A DNA stretch of 64,000 nt from Geosiphon pyriformis (Eukaryota; Glomeromycota; Glomeromycetes; Archaeosporales; Geosiphonaceae), in assembly GCA_016748015.1 (NCBI GenBank), contig JAAOMT010000067.1, forward strand, positions 186,001 through 250,000. Reading direction: 5' to 3'. Shown here in pieces: positions 36,301 to 46,830 of this stretch; the stretch's first letter is position 1; every line of letters starts with the position of its first letter. The position numbers and the translations under genes were made by a program. The notes under the pieces were generated by a model. The model ran no database searches and was not told where the DNA came from. It saw only the letters and a list, made by a program, of their open reading frames with translations.

Positions 36301-38042
36301 CCTTGCTGTTTCCGGCTTGTGTTGGTATCAGTCCCTCAGATAATTTTTTGGCGGGTGTGGTTCACATTTTTTCTGGGTGTGATTTGTCTTTGGGAGGCCC
36401 TCTAGCTTGTGCTTTTCATCGTCAGCGTGGTATTCTTATGTCTTTGGTTCTTGGTGAATCCTGTTTTTTCAAGTGCGTCTTTTTGCTCAAGCGTTATGGA
36501 GTTGCTTTCGTGGAACAGCTTCGTGACTGTAATGGTGATGTTTTCAGTTGGGAGATCTTCAGGTGCTGGAAGAGGCTGGACCCTCGTGGCCCAGTCCCTT
36601 TCTGGTTTAATCTTTCCGTTCACTTTCTTGGTAGCGCTGTGCCTCTCTCCTTAAATTCCTCTTTAGTGGATGGTCATGCTGTGTCTGATATTCGTTTTTC
36701 TTATGATTTTGGTGTGATTCATGACACTTTGCCAACCATTGATGCTGCCCGCCTTTCTGTGTATACGGATAGATCTCTTTTTGGCCTGGGCACTGTTGAC
36801 ATGAGAGCAAGTGCTGCCGTTTTTTTTGAGGACATTAATTTGGGTTTGGGTGTAGGGGTGTCTGGTTTGGTTTTTTCTACTCTGACAGAACTGCAAGCCA
36901 TAGCTTTGGCCCTTGAGTGTGTTCTTTTTTCTTGTTCAATTGACTTGTTCTTGGATAGCCAGGCTGCTTTGGATGCATGTAGGTCGGAGTCTTTGCTGGC
37001 TCGTCTGGATTTCAGGAACTGCTGTTGGATTGAGCGTCGTTACATTGCCACCGTCATTCATCAAAAGAATTTGAATATGAATTGGGTTAAGGTGAAAGGT
37101 CATTCAGGTGTCTCAGGCAATGAGCATGCTGATACGCTTGCCAAAGGCGCTGCTCTCTCTGCTTGGTGCCTACCTCATTTAGTCAGTGAACGTCTTCTAT
37201 GTGCTGGTAGTACGGCAGTTTTTGGTAACTCTAGACACTTTGTTCGTGATGTTTTCCGGTCAGTTCATCAAGCTCGTTGGGAGATTGGAGTTGGTTCTCG
37301 TGTTGTGGATGATAGTTTATGTGCTGATATCAATTGGTCTAAGTCTTCTATGGTGTGGCACCCCAATTTTCATTTGGCATCTGGTTTTACCAGCATGCAT
37401 ACGGCAGACTGTCATACTTACTTTATGAAGGCTCTCTATCATTGGCTTCCTGTTGCAGTGCGCAAGCATTTATATGATAGGAGATACCCCAGTGTGGTCT
37501 GTCTGTTTTGTGGTGATGTTGAGACCTCAGATCATGTCTTTTCGTGTCTTCAGGACGCCGTTGGCCATGCTCGTTTGTTGGGCACACATGCTTCGGCTTA
37601 GGAGACTCTTTCTGGTCTTTCTCGCTCTTCTTCATGTGTCTTACAGGCCTTGGCTTCTTGTGTTTCTGAGATCGGAGTTGGTGTTGTTCTGTATAAGGGC
37701 TTTGTTTTCGATGAATAGTTTCATGAGTCTGTCTCAGTCTTTAAGGATTCTAAAGAAGGTGCTAGGAGGATTGTGAGCTTTGTGCGTGAGTTTTGTCTAG
37801 CATTTCGGGATGATGTTTGGTTGGTCCGGGCCAGACACCAAGCATTTATGGAAAGGCACGGTTTGATTCCACATGATGGCTCTACTTCTGCTTCAGTTTC
37901 TGGTTTGCCTATGGTGTTTTCGGCTGGTGTGGTCAGATTGCTGGGGGTGGCTGAGGCTTTTGGAGTTGGTTTCGGGTTTCGTAAGTTTTGTCCATTTTTT
38001 TTAGATATTGGAGATCTAGTTTCTGTGCATATAGATGTATAG
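33363..38042 (+). pseudogene. L3 ORF2: AP endonuclease, reverse transcriptase, RNase H
   Basis: AP endonuclease 33390-34040 (YNIRGMNN, VTETKL, ILGGNFNED with the catalytic Asp as Asn by G to A, TIDYMFVF, DHQAV). Linker to about 34850. Reverse transcriptase 34900-36300 (KAAGFSGIFNKLW, NTHLIALIEMA, KAYDSVGW, GLDQGEVFSPLLW, FVDD at 35658-35669, YLGIFLSSEDL). RNase H 36760-37160 with YTD, TELQAIALALE, LDSQAALDA and GHSGVSGNEHAD, so the catalytic acids are kept. Knuckle CLFCGDVETSDHVFSC at about 37501-37548. Four stops: 33906 TGA (Trp), 35307 TAG (Gln), 37599 TAG (Trp), 37716 TAG (Trp). The endonuclease frame begins without ATG; the frame is open back across the ORF1 stop. Confidence 0.88.
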
Positions 38043-38051
38043 TGTAGTTCT

Positions 38052-38072
38052 GACTGGCCTGAGTGGCTGGTC
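38052..38072 (+). ncRNA. LINE 3' UTR hairpin (L3)
   Basis: GACTGGCC, loop TGAGT, GGCTGGTC. Eight pairs with two G-U. Ten bases after the ORF2 stop. Confidence 0.75.
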
Positions 38073-38168
38073 ACGTGTAGAAAGTGCATGATTCATACCT
38101 AGTTTAGATCATGTGTATGATGTATAGCACTAGATTGCATTTGGACCTCACTCGTTAAAATAAAAAAA

Positions 38169-39286
38169 TAATAATATTAATATTAATAACAACAATTAAA
38201 AGCAAAGTTTATACAAAATAATTTAATGTTGTTTTTAAAAATTGATTTAAGTTTAATAAATCTAGATGGCAATTTAAACAAAAAACTAACAAAAACTAAT
38301 TTAATCTTAAATATAGTATTAAACATTAAAATAAAGACTATTTATTCAAAGAGCTTTTGATAATTAAAAATTGTTTTTTAAACACTATTAAAAACAGCAT
38401 TAAAAAACAAAAAAGAAAAGATTAATTTAGTTTTTATTTGATTAATTTAATTCTTAAAATTAAAAAATTTAATAGATTGTTTTACTTTTAAAACTAATGA
38501 TAATTTGCTAAAAACACTATATTTAATAATACAATTAGTAATTGATTTTGGTTTATTTTAAAAAATGTGCTATTATTGTTATTATTTATATTAAAAAAAA
38601 ATTAGTTACTATTAAAGAGATCTTATTCAAGATTTTATTTAAATTATAAAAAGATTTAATATAATAATAACAGATACAAATAACTGTTATTGTTTTTTAA
38701 AACTTTGATTTTTTTGGTTATTTATAAAATAATAATAATAGTATTAATAATAAAAATAAGAAAAATTAACTTGTTTACTAACCTATTATTAAAAACTTTA
38801 AGGCTTTTAAAAATAATAAAAACAATATTAAAATTAGAAAAAAAAAAGTTTTTTAATATGTTAATCTCTAATTAAATTTTATTAACTAATAAAACAACTT
38901 TTTTTAAAAAATAATAATGTTTTTTTGGTGTATTTTAAAGTATTTTTTGTTTAAAATCTGTTTTTTAATATTAATATTAATTTTTTATATTAATATTAAT
39001 TAATATTTAATTTTATTTTGACTATAATTAATAATAATAATAATATATTTAATTAATTATTGTTAATTTTAAAAACAAAACAAATTATATTTTAATATAT
39101 AATTAAATTTAAATATATTATTATATTATTTAATTATTAAAATTAGACTAATAAAATAAAAACTAAATTTGTTATATTTTTGTTTTCTAAAAACATTATT
39201 GGTTTTAATAATATTTAAAAAATAATTTATATAATATAAAAATTTTTAAAAAACAATATATAAATTATAAAAAAACAATTAATTAT
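38169..39286. other. AT-rich spacer
   Basis: About 1.1 kb of AT-rich DNA with long runs of AATAAT. No gene or structured RNA that I can support. Confidence 0.7.
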
Positions 39287-39314
39287 ACTTTTTGTCTCTT
39301 TAATTTTAAAAAGT

Positions 39315-40062
39315 AAAAAAGCTGCACCTGATATCTTTTCTAAAATATCTAATAAAATTTCAACCAGAAGAGCTCTCTTTGTTGTAGAAGCAACCAAACA
39401 GAACATTTTAAAAGCCTTTTCTTTATTTAATAATCATAAAAAACTGTCTTTAGTAGCTATTAAAACAATTTTTTTATCTTTGACTGGTTTTTTACCAGTC
39501 AAAGTTCTCTTAAAAAGACACACTTGGATTAGTCCCAATGTTGCTTCTACTCCAACTAAGAGTTCAAAAGTTTTTAATAATAAACCAGTAAACAAGCTAG
39601 TTTTTTTTTCTATAGCTTTAATACTTAATACTGCTAGCATTACTTTTTTAAAGAAAAAAATGGTCAAAAAGACCAAAAGTTCAGAAAAATGGGAGCAGTT
39701 GTTTGTCTCTGCTATTATTACACCAAATCTTTTTGTAATTCTTAATGAAATCTTAGGTAAGATTTCTATAGTATCATCTAATATATTATCTAAGATAGGC
39801 CAAAATTAACTACTGGTTGTATTGTCAAATATGGTGTTTTCCAGTAAATCATTGCTGGTTTTAGAAGCAAAACAATTATTTCCTGTAATGTTACTTGTTC
39901 TTGAGAACTGGACTGACCAAATAGAAACTGAATTATCTTTTCTTCTGGTTTCTGGTGTTGCCACTAGTGGTGTTTGGAAGACCATTACTAATCATCAAAA
40001 ATTTGCTGGGTGGATGGTCTCCACTTTAGTGCTTGATGCTACTTTTAAAATCAAATTAGCTT
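39315..40062 (+). pseudogene. N4 ORF1, N-terminal half
   Basis: One frame runs through 39480-39806, a TAA at 39807 (CAA expected), and 39822-40062. The content is a basic, Ser/Lys-rich N-terminus (HTWISPNVASTPTK, FLKKKMVKKTKSSEKW) and then a conserved block (VLENWTDQIETELSFL, FAGWMVSTLVLDATFKIKL). It continues in the same frame at 51372 when the insertion and one copy of the 4-bp duplication are removed. Confidence 0.65.
39478..39504 (+). other. Perfect inverted repeat inside N4 ORF1
   Basis: CTTTGACTGGT and ACCAGTCAAAG form an 11-bp perfect stem with a 5-base T loop. It is unusual in decayed sequence. It may be an RNA structure, or chance within coding sequence (TGFLPVK). Confidence 0.5.
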
Positions 40063-40066
40063 ATGT

Positions 40067-40572
40067 TGTTATTTATAGAATATAGGAATTAAATATTAGT
40101 ACATAAATTAGCCAATCAAAATAGACGTAGTAAAAGTAGAATTCCAGGATTCTTTTTAGAGGAATCACAGGATTCCAAAATTTCTGGCTAGAAAATTGAG
40201 AAATTTAAAAAATCTCATACAATAAAATTTATGTATATATAGCAGTAGTATCAAAAGCTAGAAAATTAGTCAAGAAGACTTACAGGTCATAATTATTAAA
40301 TACTTTTCCTTTCAAAGATAGTTGTTATCAACCAAAATGAAATTATATCAATAAAATATCTCTTCAATTCTCTAAATCTATGTTATTATTTACTACTTAA
40401 CCTGCTGGCATAATAGCTCTTAATCATGACTATTGACAGGACACTTATTTTTTATTTTATTTTCTTTATTTCTTTATTTTTTTTAATTTTTTTTATTTTT
40501 TTTTATTTTCTTTTGTTGTTCATTAAATTGAGGATAGCTTACTAAAAAAGTATAACTATCAGAATAAACTAG
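40067..40572 (+). repeat. Outer family-2 LTR, left part, AATTCTGG subtype
   Basis: Begins TGTTATTTATAGAATATAGG, matching the LTR start at 2849 (minus), and holds the GGAATC/GATTCC repeats of that subtype, then the 25-nt hairpin region near 40408-40432 (one stem base changed). It stops at CTAG (40569-40572), an internal LTR site, where the next LTR begins. The flank ATGT (40063-40066) pairs with ATAT at 51368-51371 as a 4-bp duplication with one transition, so 51155-51367 is its other end. Confidence 0.7.
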
Positions 40573-40639
40573 TATTACTCATAAAAAAAAACAGATATAG
40601 AAAATAGTAGACCAATAAGAGAGTAGTAGTTAGCATATA

Positions 40640-40850
40640 AGCATATTGTCCAGCAATATGGAGCAATATCAGAAATTACAGCACATTGCTTAACAATATA
40701 GAGCAATGTTAAAAATTAGAACACATTGTTTAGCAATATAAAGCAATATTAAAAAATTAGGGCATATTGCTTAGCAATGTGAGCATTGCTCAAGAAATCA
40801 TAGCACATTGCTCGAGAATGTGAGCAATCTCATAGAACATTAATTATGTA
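40640..40850 (+). repeat. U3 repeat array, GCACATTGCTTAGCAATATGGAGCAAT type
   Basis: Four to five imperfect copies of a unit of about 40 bases, each built on the near palindrome ATTGCTNAGCAAT followed by AGCAAT and a RAAATTA segment. The same array is in the LTRs at 41255, 50277 and 11860 (minus). Confidence 0.85.
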
Positions 40851-41018
40851 TATATATAGTAGTAATATTAGAAAAAAAAGAACAAATCTCTTAGTTTAGA
40901 TTTAATCTAAACAACTTTCTATTTACAAAATATCAATAAATAATTATTTACTATTTCAATCTACTCTTCACTATTAACACTTCATGTTGATAATAATTAA
41001 TACTTAATCACACTGGAA

Positions 41019-41043
41019 CAATAGCTTTTGATCACAGCTATTG
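41019..41043 (+). other. Conserved LTR hairpin, perfect copy
   Basis: CAATAGC and GCTATTG pair around a loop containing TTTTGATCACA. Identical in layout to the hairpins at 2422 (minus), 55736 (minus) and 60166 (minus), among LTRs whose U3 regions are unrelated. Confidence 0.75.
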
Positions 41044-41254
41044 ACAGAATACTAATATTTATTGTCTTGGCTTATTTTTTTTATCTTTCTTTTATTTTTT
41101 TTGTCATTTCTTTTATCATATTAAGTTGATTAAAAAGTAAAAGTGCCAAATTATTGACATCAAGGATAGCCTAGTAAAAGACCTCAAAGAAAGAGTATAA
41201 TATTGAGAATTTAAGAATAGCTTATTAAAATGGCATCTTTGCCAGATTACTAGT

Positions 41255-42096
41255 GTTACTTATAAAAAAAAGAAAAAACAGATATAGAAAATAGTAGACC
41301 AATAGGAGAGTAGTAGTTAGCATATAAGTATATTGCTTAGCAATGTCAAGCAATATTAGAAAATTAGGGCATATTGCTCAACAATATGAGTATTGCTCAA
41401 GAAATCATAGCACATTGCTTGAAAATGTGATTGATCTCATAAAACATTAATTATGTATATATAGTGGTAGCATTAGAAAAAAAAAAGACAGACCCCTCAG
41501 TTTAGATTTGATCTAAACAACTTTCTACATTACAAATATCAATAAATAATTATTCAATATCTCAAATCTACTTTTCACTATTAACTTCATGTTGATAATA
41601 ATTGATACCTAATTACACTGGAACAATAGCTCTTAATTATAGTTATTGATAGGATATTAACTTGCAATTGCCTTGGCTTATTCTTTATCTTCTTTTATTT
41701 TATTTTATTTTATTTTGTTATTTCTTTGGTTTTACTAATTGATTAAGGATTAAGCATTGAATTATTGACATTAAGGATAGTCTGGTAAAAGACCCAGAAA
41801 TAAGGGTAAAATTACATATATATTAACAAATAGCTTACCAGAAGGGCATGACTGCCAGAATAAATCTAGCCACCAAGCTGAGAAAAAAATTGGGCAGAAT
41901 TGCAATTCCAAAAAACTACTACAACCATCACTGAATCTCTATCTATTATATAAAAAACTCCACAACAAAATCTTCAGACCAATCAAAACTCTTGGATTAT
42001 AAAAACCTTCAGAAACCAACACCCATCATTATATTAATTAAGCACCAAGTTATGAGTTGTTATTTGCTTTGAGACCCCAAATAAACATCTGTAACA
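41255..42096 (+). repeat. 5' LTR of the dUTPase gypsy element
   Basis: 842 bases, TGTTACTTATAAAA to CATCTGTAACA. It holds a short U3 repeat array (41318-41420), a TATATATAG box near 41458, the hairpin (41624-41648, with one C-to-T in the stem) and a run of TTTTATTTTATTTTATTTT after it. The TATATATAG-type sequence about 165 bases before the hairpin is a plausible TATA box. Confidence 0.85.
41453..41462 (+). promoter_or_regulatory. Possible TATA box in LTR
   Basis: TTATGTATATATAG occurs after the U3 repeats in the LTRs here and at about 40845-40860 and 50533-50547. Its fixed place between U3 repeats and hairpin fits a core promoter. No transcription start can be read from sequence. Confidence 0.4.
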
Positions 42097-42098
42097 TT

Positions 42099-42110
42099 TG
42101 GTGCTCCTTG
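42099..42110 (+). other. Primer binding site
   Basis: TGGTGCTCCTTG begins two bases after the 5' LTR and would pair with a tRNA 3' end. The first seven bases match the minus-strand copy at 1958-1951. Confidence 0.55.
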
Positions 42111-42139
42111 TAAGATGTAATTCTACAGAGAACCAGCAC

Positions 42140-43858
42140 CAACAACAATCATCCAAAAGTGGCAGAATCAGAAATAATAGGGACAAACTATTTAGAATTT
42201 GCTAAATTCTTATTTCAACTGTACAGGCAATAATTAAGCCTAACCAACAACTATTATCCAACAGAATCAGTCTTCAACTTTTATATCAACAAAAAAATCA
42301 CAGATTTTCTGAAAAGACCAGTTGATATTGAATCAGCAAGAAAAAATTTTTATACAGAATTAATCCAACACACCAGCTTATCACAGAATTACAGTTTCGC
42401 ACCAATCATCAGAGAAATTAATCAAGAAATTGAAAGATACACTCAACAACAATTCTCTATTATCTACGCAGATAAAGATAAAGAAAAGTTACAAATACCA
42501 GCAGCAACTCCAAAAAAAATACAACTACCAACATAGAAAAAACAAAGAATTAAATCCCCATTATATCCATTATATCATCACACACTTGGAAGTATCATCA
42601 ATATTACATTAGCAAACACATCCACATCAAACATGACATTAACAATTGGATGACTACTATTCCAAAGTAAACAAAAGAAAGTGGAATTATTAGAAACCTA
42701 CAGTAATTATTTCAAAGGATTTAAATTATAATCACCAATGCCATTAGGATTCTGATTACCACCACCACCACCAGATTTCGGAACTGCAAGCTCTTGGGAA
42801 ATAATGACATCAAAAAAAGAGAAAGAAGAGGATCAAGAATTTAATTATCAAAATCTAATTGCAGAAAATCTGGAAGTTGAAACTCCAAATATTCAAATCC
42901 AACAAACTCCAAATAATTCAAACCCCAAGCTAATTAATTAGAAAACTTACCTCCAGAAATTGTTATCAATTAGCAACCAATTAATTCAATTGCTAAACAA
43001 CTTCAACAGCTGCCAATATTACTCCAACAATTACCCCTTCAACCACCACAACAACCAAACTTGGATTCAATGGCCTACTCCCCAATAGCAAAATTCGAAA
43101 AGTTTACAGGAAAAGAAGACGACACCCAAGTGTGGCTAAACAATGTTGAAAAAGCTATTACAGCCAATAGATAGAATAATGCTAGAACTATACAAGCTAT
43201 TCCATATTTCTTTCAGGATACTACCAACTCATGGTATTAAAGCTTAATTAACAAACCTCAGAATTTTAATGCATTCAAACTTGAGTTCTTGAGATATTTT
43301 AGCAACAATAATAGTATTAATTACTTAACCAATACTTTCACCACTATCAAGCAAGGAGAAACTGAAACAGTCACTATTTACCTAGGATGTTTTTATAGAA
43401 ATTTGTGCCAAATACAAGCAATTGATGTGAATTACTTTACAGCACCACAAATTCTGAACCAGTTTATTTATAGACTACATAGTAGTATTTTCCAATGCAT
43501 ATGTCTAATGCACTCACAAATTTTCCAAGACACAGTTACCAATGCATGAGATTTCGAATTCACTAAACTCAAAACTAACCACATTCAAGCTGTAAATCTA
43601 GTAATAAATAGATCATCTGACTTGGATTCCAAATTGAAGCAATTCAGTGAATCAATCAATCAGAAATTAGAAAGATACTTAGCTGACAATCATACAATTT
43701 ATTAACCTCCCCAACAACACAATAATCAAGAAAACTCCAATCATTTCCAAAATCAATTGCATCTATCATTGTTGACCAATCAACAGTGGCAACAAGAAAT
43801 GTGTGTTTGCTACTATTGTGGTAAACAAAGACACCTACAAATTGACTGTCATCATTGA
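42140..43858 (+). pseudogene. gag of the dUTPase gypsy element
   Basis: Gag forms the particle and binds RNA. The N-terminal region (frame from about 42162) reads IIGTNYLEFAKFLFQLY and continues with stops to about 42950, including a Pro run (LPPPPPDFG, about 42760) and an acidic stretch. The frame changes between about 42960 and 43090. The capsid part (43090-43560) resembles the retrotransposon gag family: KFTGKEDDTQVWL, then FNAFKLEFLRYF. The zinc knuckle at 43808-43849 reads CYYCGKQRHLQIDC, a complete CX2CX4HX4C. The stop is at 43856. No clear ATG start: the likely first codons follow GTG at 42160. Confidence 0.75.
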
Positions 43859-43859
43859 T

Positions 43860-44800
43860 TAAATAACTAATGATCAAGAAATCAATATCGAAATCTTGAT
43901 TGCTGGTTTCCAACTCCAAGATATTAACCCAACCCAGAAATATATCAATCAAATTACTTATCAGTAATGCAGCTGCCAATTTATCAACCACCTATTTATC
44001 AGATTCCAACACCAGTTATTTATCAACTACAGCCACAAATAATATATTAACCTTAACAAATTCCAATACTGCTATCAAACTCAGCTCAGATAACATCAGA
44101 AAATCCCAGATTAAAGATCACTCAAAACTGGAGATTGGTGATGGTTGTCTACCAACTAATTTCCAGTTTCTCAAACCAGCCATTAGAATCACATCAGCAG
44201 AGTTCAAGAACTGAGTACACTCAAAACCTGAGTTCTTAGAACTATTTAAGTCTTCTGGTAACTCCAAAAGACACCACATCTCACAACTTGGAAACCAAAC
44301 AAAAGCCGCTACTTACCAACAATATTCTACTAGCAATCATTACTGAGGACAAATTACTTACTGCTATTTTCCCTTTTGAACTTGAGGAACCAATCAAAAT
44401 ACTACTATTCAGTAGAGCCACTCTAGAATCAAAACTCATTACTGCAATATATACAGACACTAAAGTTAATAGGCAGTACATTAAACTGATCCTAGACAGT
44501 GGATTAGCTGACAGCATTATCACACAACAACTTATGGACCAATTAGATTGCTGAGTTGATTGCACTGCTAGTGCACAAATAATCATGGCTGACAGAGCAA
44601 TAAAGACTCCAATTGGTGAAATAAATGACTTCCTATTTGAAGTCAATGGCATCATAATACCAATTAAGGTATTGGTAATGAAAGCAACTCAGTACCAAGC
44701 TCTTGTTAAGAATGACTGGCTGTTCAAAACCAATGCCATACTTGACTGAAACACTCAAGAACTGCAGCTCAGCCAAAATGGCCACCATACACGGATGCCA
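43860..44800 (+). pseudogene. Aspartic protease region of the dUTPase gypsy element
   Basis: The frame 44288-44554 reads LILDSGLADSIITQQLMDQL. The DSG at 44495-44503 is the aspartic protease active site that processes Gag-Pol. A later segment IKVLVMKATQYQALVKNDWL (about 44665-44730) is the typical end of the domain. Stops at about 44552 (TGA for a Trp or Arg codon) and 44747 (TGA for TGG) break it. Confidence 0.75.
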
Positions 44801-45760
44801 GCTACTTGTGGTTATTTCAAAGACCACTACCAATGACAAACTGCTTATTGAATTGGAAGAAAAAGAGAAAAAACTTACCTAAGAAGCCTACCAAGTTTCT
44901 TGGGCTAACACTAAGCACAATGAATTATCATCAGTACTTTCTTAAAACAACAAAAGGAAAGAAAAGGAAAAGAATGCAGCAGAAAAAAACACTACTGCCA
45001 AAGAAATAACTAGTGGCTAGAAAAAATCCTACTCACATGAGCCACTAAAGTAACTGCCATATATCTCATTCAAATGCCAAGATTGTGACAAGAAACTTTT
45101 TTCCATAGGAGCTTGAATTGTGCCCAATAAAGATTACTGAATGCAAATTCATTATTACTGCAAGCCATGCCACAGAGAATAATACAGTTATCCAAAATGA
45201 CAAGGCAAATAAGACAATAAACCATGTCTTGCTTATGAGAAACAATTACTCAATGAAAGAATGTGGAATAATATTCCTGGTCAAGGAAGAACATATGACA
45301 CTTCATGCCAGTACATAATCCTTATAAGCAACTGGATCAGTCATAGAACTCTTATTATTGCAGCCTGGCACTAAGCAATAACTCATTTGGATGGTTACTT
45401 ATACAACAAAAACAAAATCTGGTGGATAGCAAATGCCAAAGTCAAAAAAGTTATGCCTAGTAAAATATTGGAGATCAAAAACAATTCTTCAATACTAGTT
45501 GACATTATTCTTATTCCAAACTCTGATGCTTTTTTTGACATAGAAACAGGTCCAAAAGAGTTTTACAAGCACTATCAAAATTTAACACCCACTAAAAAAG
45601 AGCAGAAGCAATGCTTAAAAGAAATAAACACCTAATTATGTGATTACTGTTTGATCCCATGTGACTTTTAATACTGTAATAAGTGTGATTTTATTTACAA
45701 TCTACCATTATGCATAATCTACACAATTCCAAAAGAGGAAAAACCAATTAGCAGCTGCAC
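44800..45760 (+). pseudogene. Linker with two cysteine clusters between protease and dUTPase
   Basis: In the reconstructed frame two clusters of Cys appear: HYYCKPCHRE (about 45160-45190) and CDYCLIPC...YCNKC (about 45640-45692), each resembling small zinc-binding knuckles. The open piece 45387-45635 carries a conserved-looking VKKVMPSKILEIKNN and LIPNSDAFFDIETGP. Family-1 pol has a cysteine-containing segment at the same place. I know no function. It may bind nucleic acid. Confidence 0.45.
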
Positions 45761-45767
45761 ATCAGAA

Positions 45768-46397
45768 TTGGAATCAATTTTCAATCCCAATTCAAACTCT
45801 GACAACAATGATGATGATAACAATAGTTCCAGCTCTGTTCAAATTACTAATAGCAATAACAGCAATTTAAACTCTAAACAATATATTATTTTTCTTGATC
45901 TTACCAAAAAACAAAAACTAAAATGGTTTAATGATAATGATGAAAGTATTATGCCAGAACATGTGCATGATACCAATACAAAGTTCGATTTAAAATATTC
46001 AGAAAAAAATGCCATCTAATCGGAATTACATTTGCACACTTGCATTAATCTAAAAATAGCACTGGAAATTCTAGCAATAACAATGGTTCAATTAGCATCT
46101 AGGAGTAGTTTAGTGAAGAAGGGAATCAACATCAGAGGAAGAATAATTGACACAGAATATATAGGAAATATCATTGCAATATTACAAAATAACTCAAAAA
46201 AGGCCTATATTATAGAACTAAACAAAAAGATAGCACAGACAATATTCCTGCCTCTGGTTAAAATAACTCAATTAGTACTAGTGGGAAACAGAAAAAAATT
46301 AGGAATTATAGCTAAAAAGATACAAGATTTCAGATTTATGGGTAGAATAAATGTACTAATTAATATGGCAGAGGAAGAAATTATCTTCATCAGTTAA
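45768..46397 (+). pseudogene. dUTPase domain embedded in gypsy pol
   Basis: A trimeric-type dUTPase hydrolyses dUTP to dUMP and so keeps uracil out of cDNA. All five motifs can be followed: motif 1 HDTNTKFDL (45966-45992), motif 2 ASRSSLVKKGI (46095-46127), motif 3 GRIIDTEYIGNI (46137-46172, with the catalytic Asp codon at 46149 and the Tyr), motif 4 KIAQTIFLP (about 46224-46252), and motif 5 KKIQDFRFMG (about 46314-46343), where the Gly/Arg residues of the usual RGxxGFGSTG are replaced in ways explained by G to A. A TAA at 46017 interrupts between motifs 1 and 2. It lies downstream of the protease and cysteine clusters and upstream of RT. Confidence 0.85.
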
Positions 46398-46830
46398 TCA
46401 ATTTCTATTCTACCATATGACCAGTACATGGTAGTCATAGAAAAAAAAGTAAAGGATCAGATTCAGATTTTTGAGGCAGAAATAAAACTTTGTGAATCAG
46501 AAAAAATTGGATTAGTCAATCTACACATACCAGCCAAGAAACATAGTTACATCAAAATTTTCATTTACAACAACACAGAAAGCATCATCAAAATACCAAC
46601 AGAAACCACTATTAAATATTTAATCACTGAAGTTAAAAACCAACTGCCAAATACCATTCCAAACTTTTCACAACTGTGTAGATATGTAGATATTACATCA
46701 CAAACAATTTATGGATGACAAGAATGTTATCTGCTCCAACCAAAACAATTGGAACAGATAAACTTGAGATATCTAGACCCATTGTAATATATGCAGCTTA
46801 AGATATTACTTAACAATTTCAATGATATCT
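46398..46830 (+). pseudogene. Region between dUTPase and reverse transcriptase
   Basis: The frame 46428-46718 (96 codons) gives a beta-rich stretch (VVIEKKVKDQIQIFEAEIKL, LVNLHIPAKKHSYIKIFIYN, IIKIPTETTIKYLITEV) that is clearly coding-like. It looks like a beta domain preceding the RT. I do not recognise it. It could be a second beta-barrel linked to the dUTPase. Confidence 0.5.

Larger units (their letters stand above)
31424..38168 (+). mobile_element. LINE copy L3, best preserved
   Basis: About 6.7 kb from ACTTCTTTCTTTTG to an A-rich tail after CTCGTTAAAATAAAA. Both ORFs are near complete, and only about six stops separate it from open reading frames, all at Trp, Gln or Arg codons. CpG is much more common here than in L5. 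It is the most recent or least mutated LINE in the window. Confidence 0.9.
39287..40062 (+). mobile_element. Short LINE derivative N4, 5' half
   Basis: The 5' end ACTTTTTGTCTCTTTAATTT resembles the 5' end of L2 (16 of 21 positions). It contains the first part of ORF1 and is cut at 40062-40066 by nested family-2 LTR elements. The other half resumes at 51372. Joined across one target-duplication copy, the two halves make about 2.26 kb. Confidence 0.75.
40573..41254 (+). repeat. Second family-2 LTR, left part, truncated at CTAG
   Basis: Starts TATTACTCATAAAA (TG to TA at the end) and matches 41255-41930 closely, including the AGCAATGTGGAGCAAT repeats and the hairpin at 41019-41043. It ends exactly at the same internal CTAG site as the outer LTR and is followed by a new LTR start. 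Its right part is missing, best explained by later LTR-LTR recombination. Confidence 0.7.

Noticed and set aside
40640-40850. CRISPR-like or palindromic repeat cluster
   Set aside because: Units of about 40 bases without unique spacers, present in each LTR of the family; these are U3 repeats.
43656-43991. 111-codon minus-strand frame within gag/protease
   Set aside because: Antisense to the gag zinc knuckle region; shadow frame.
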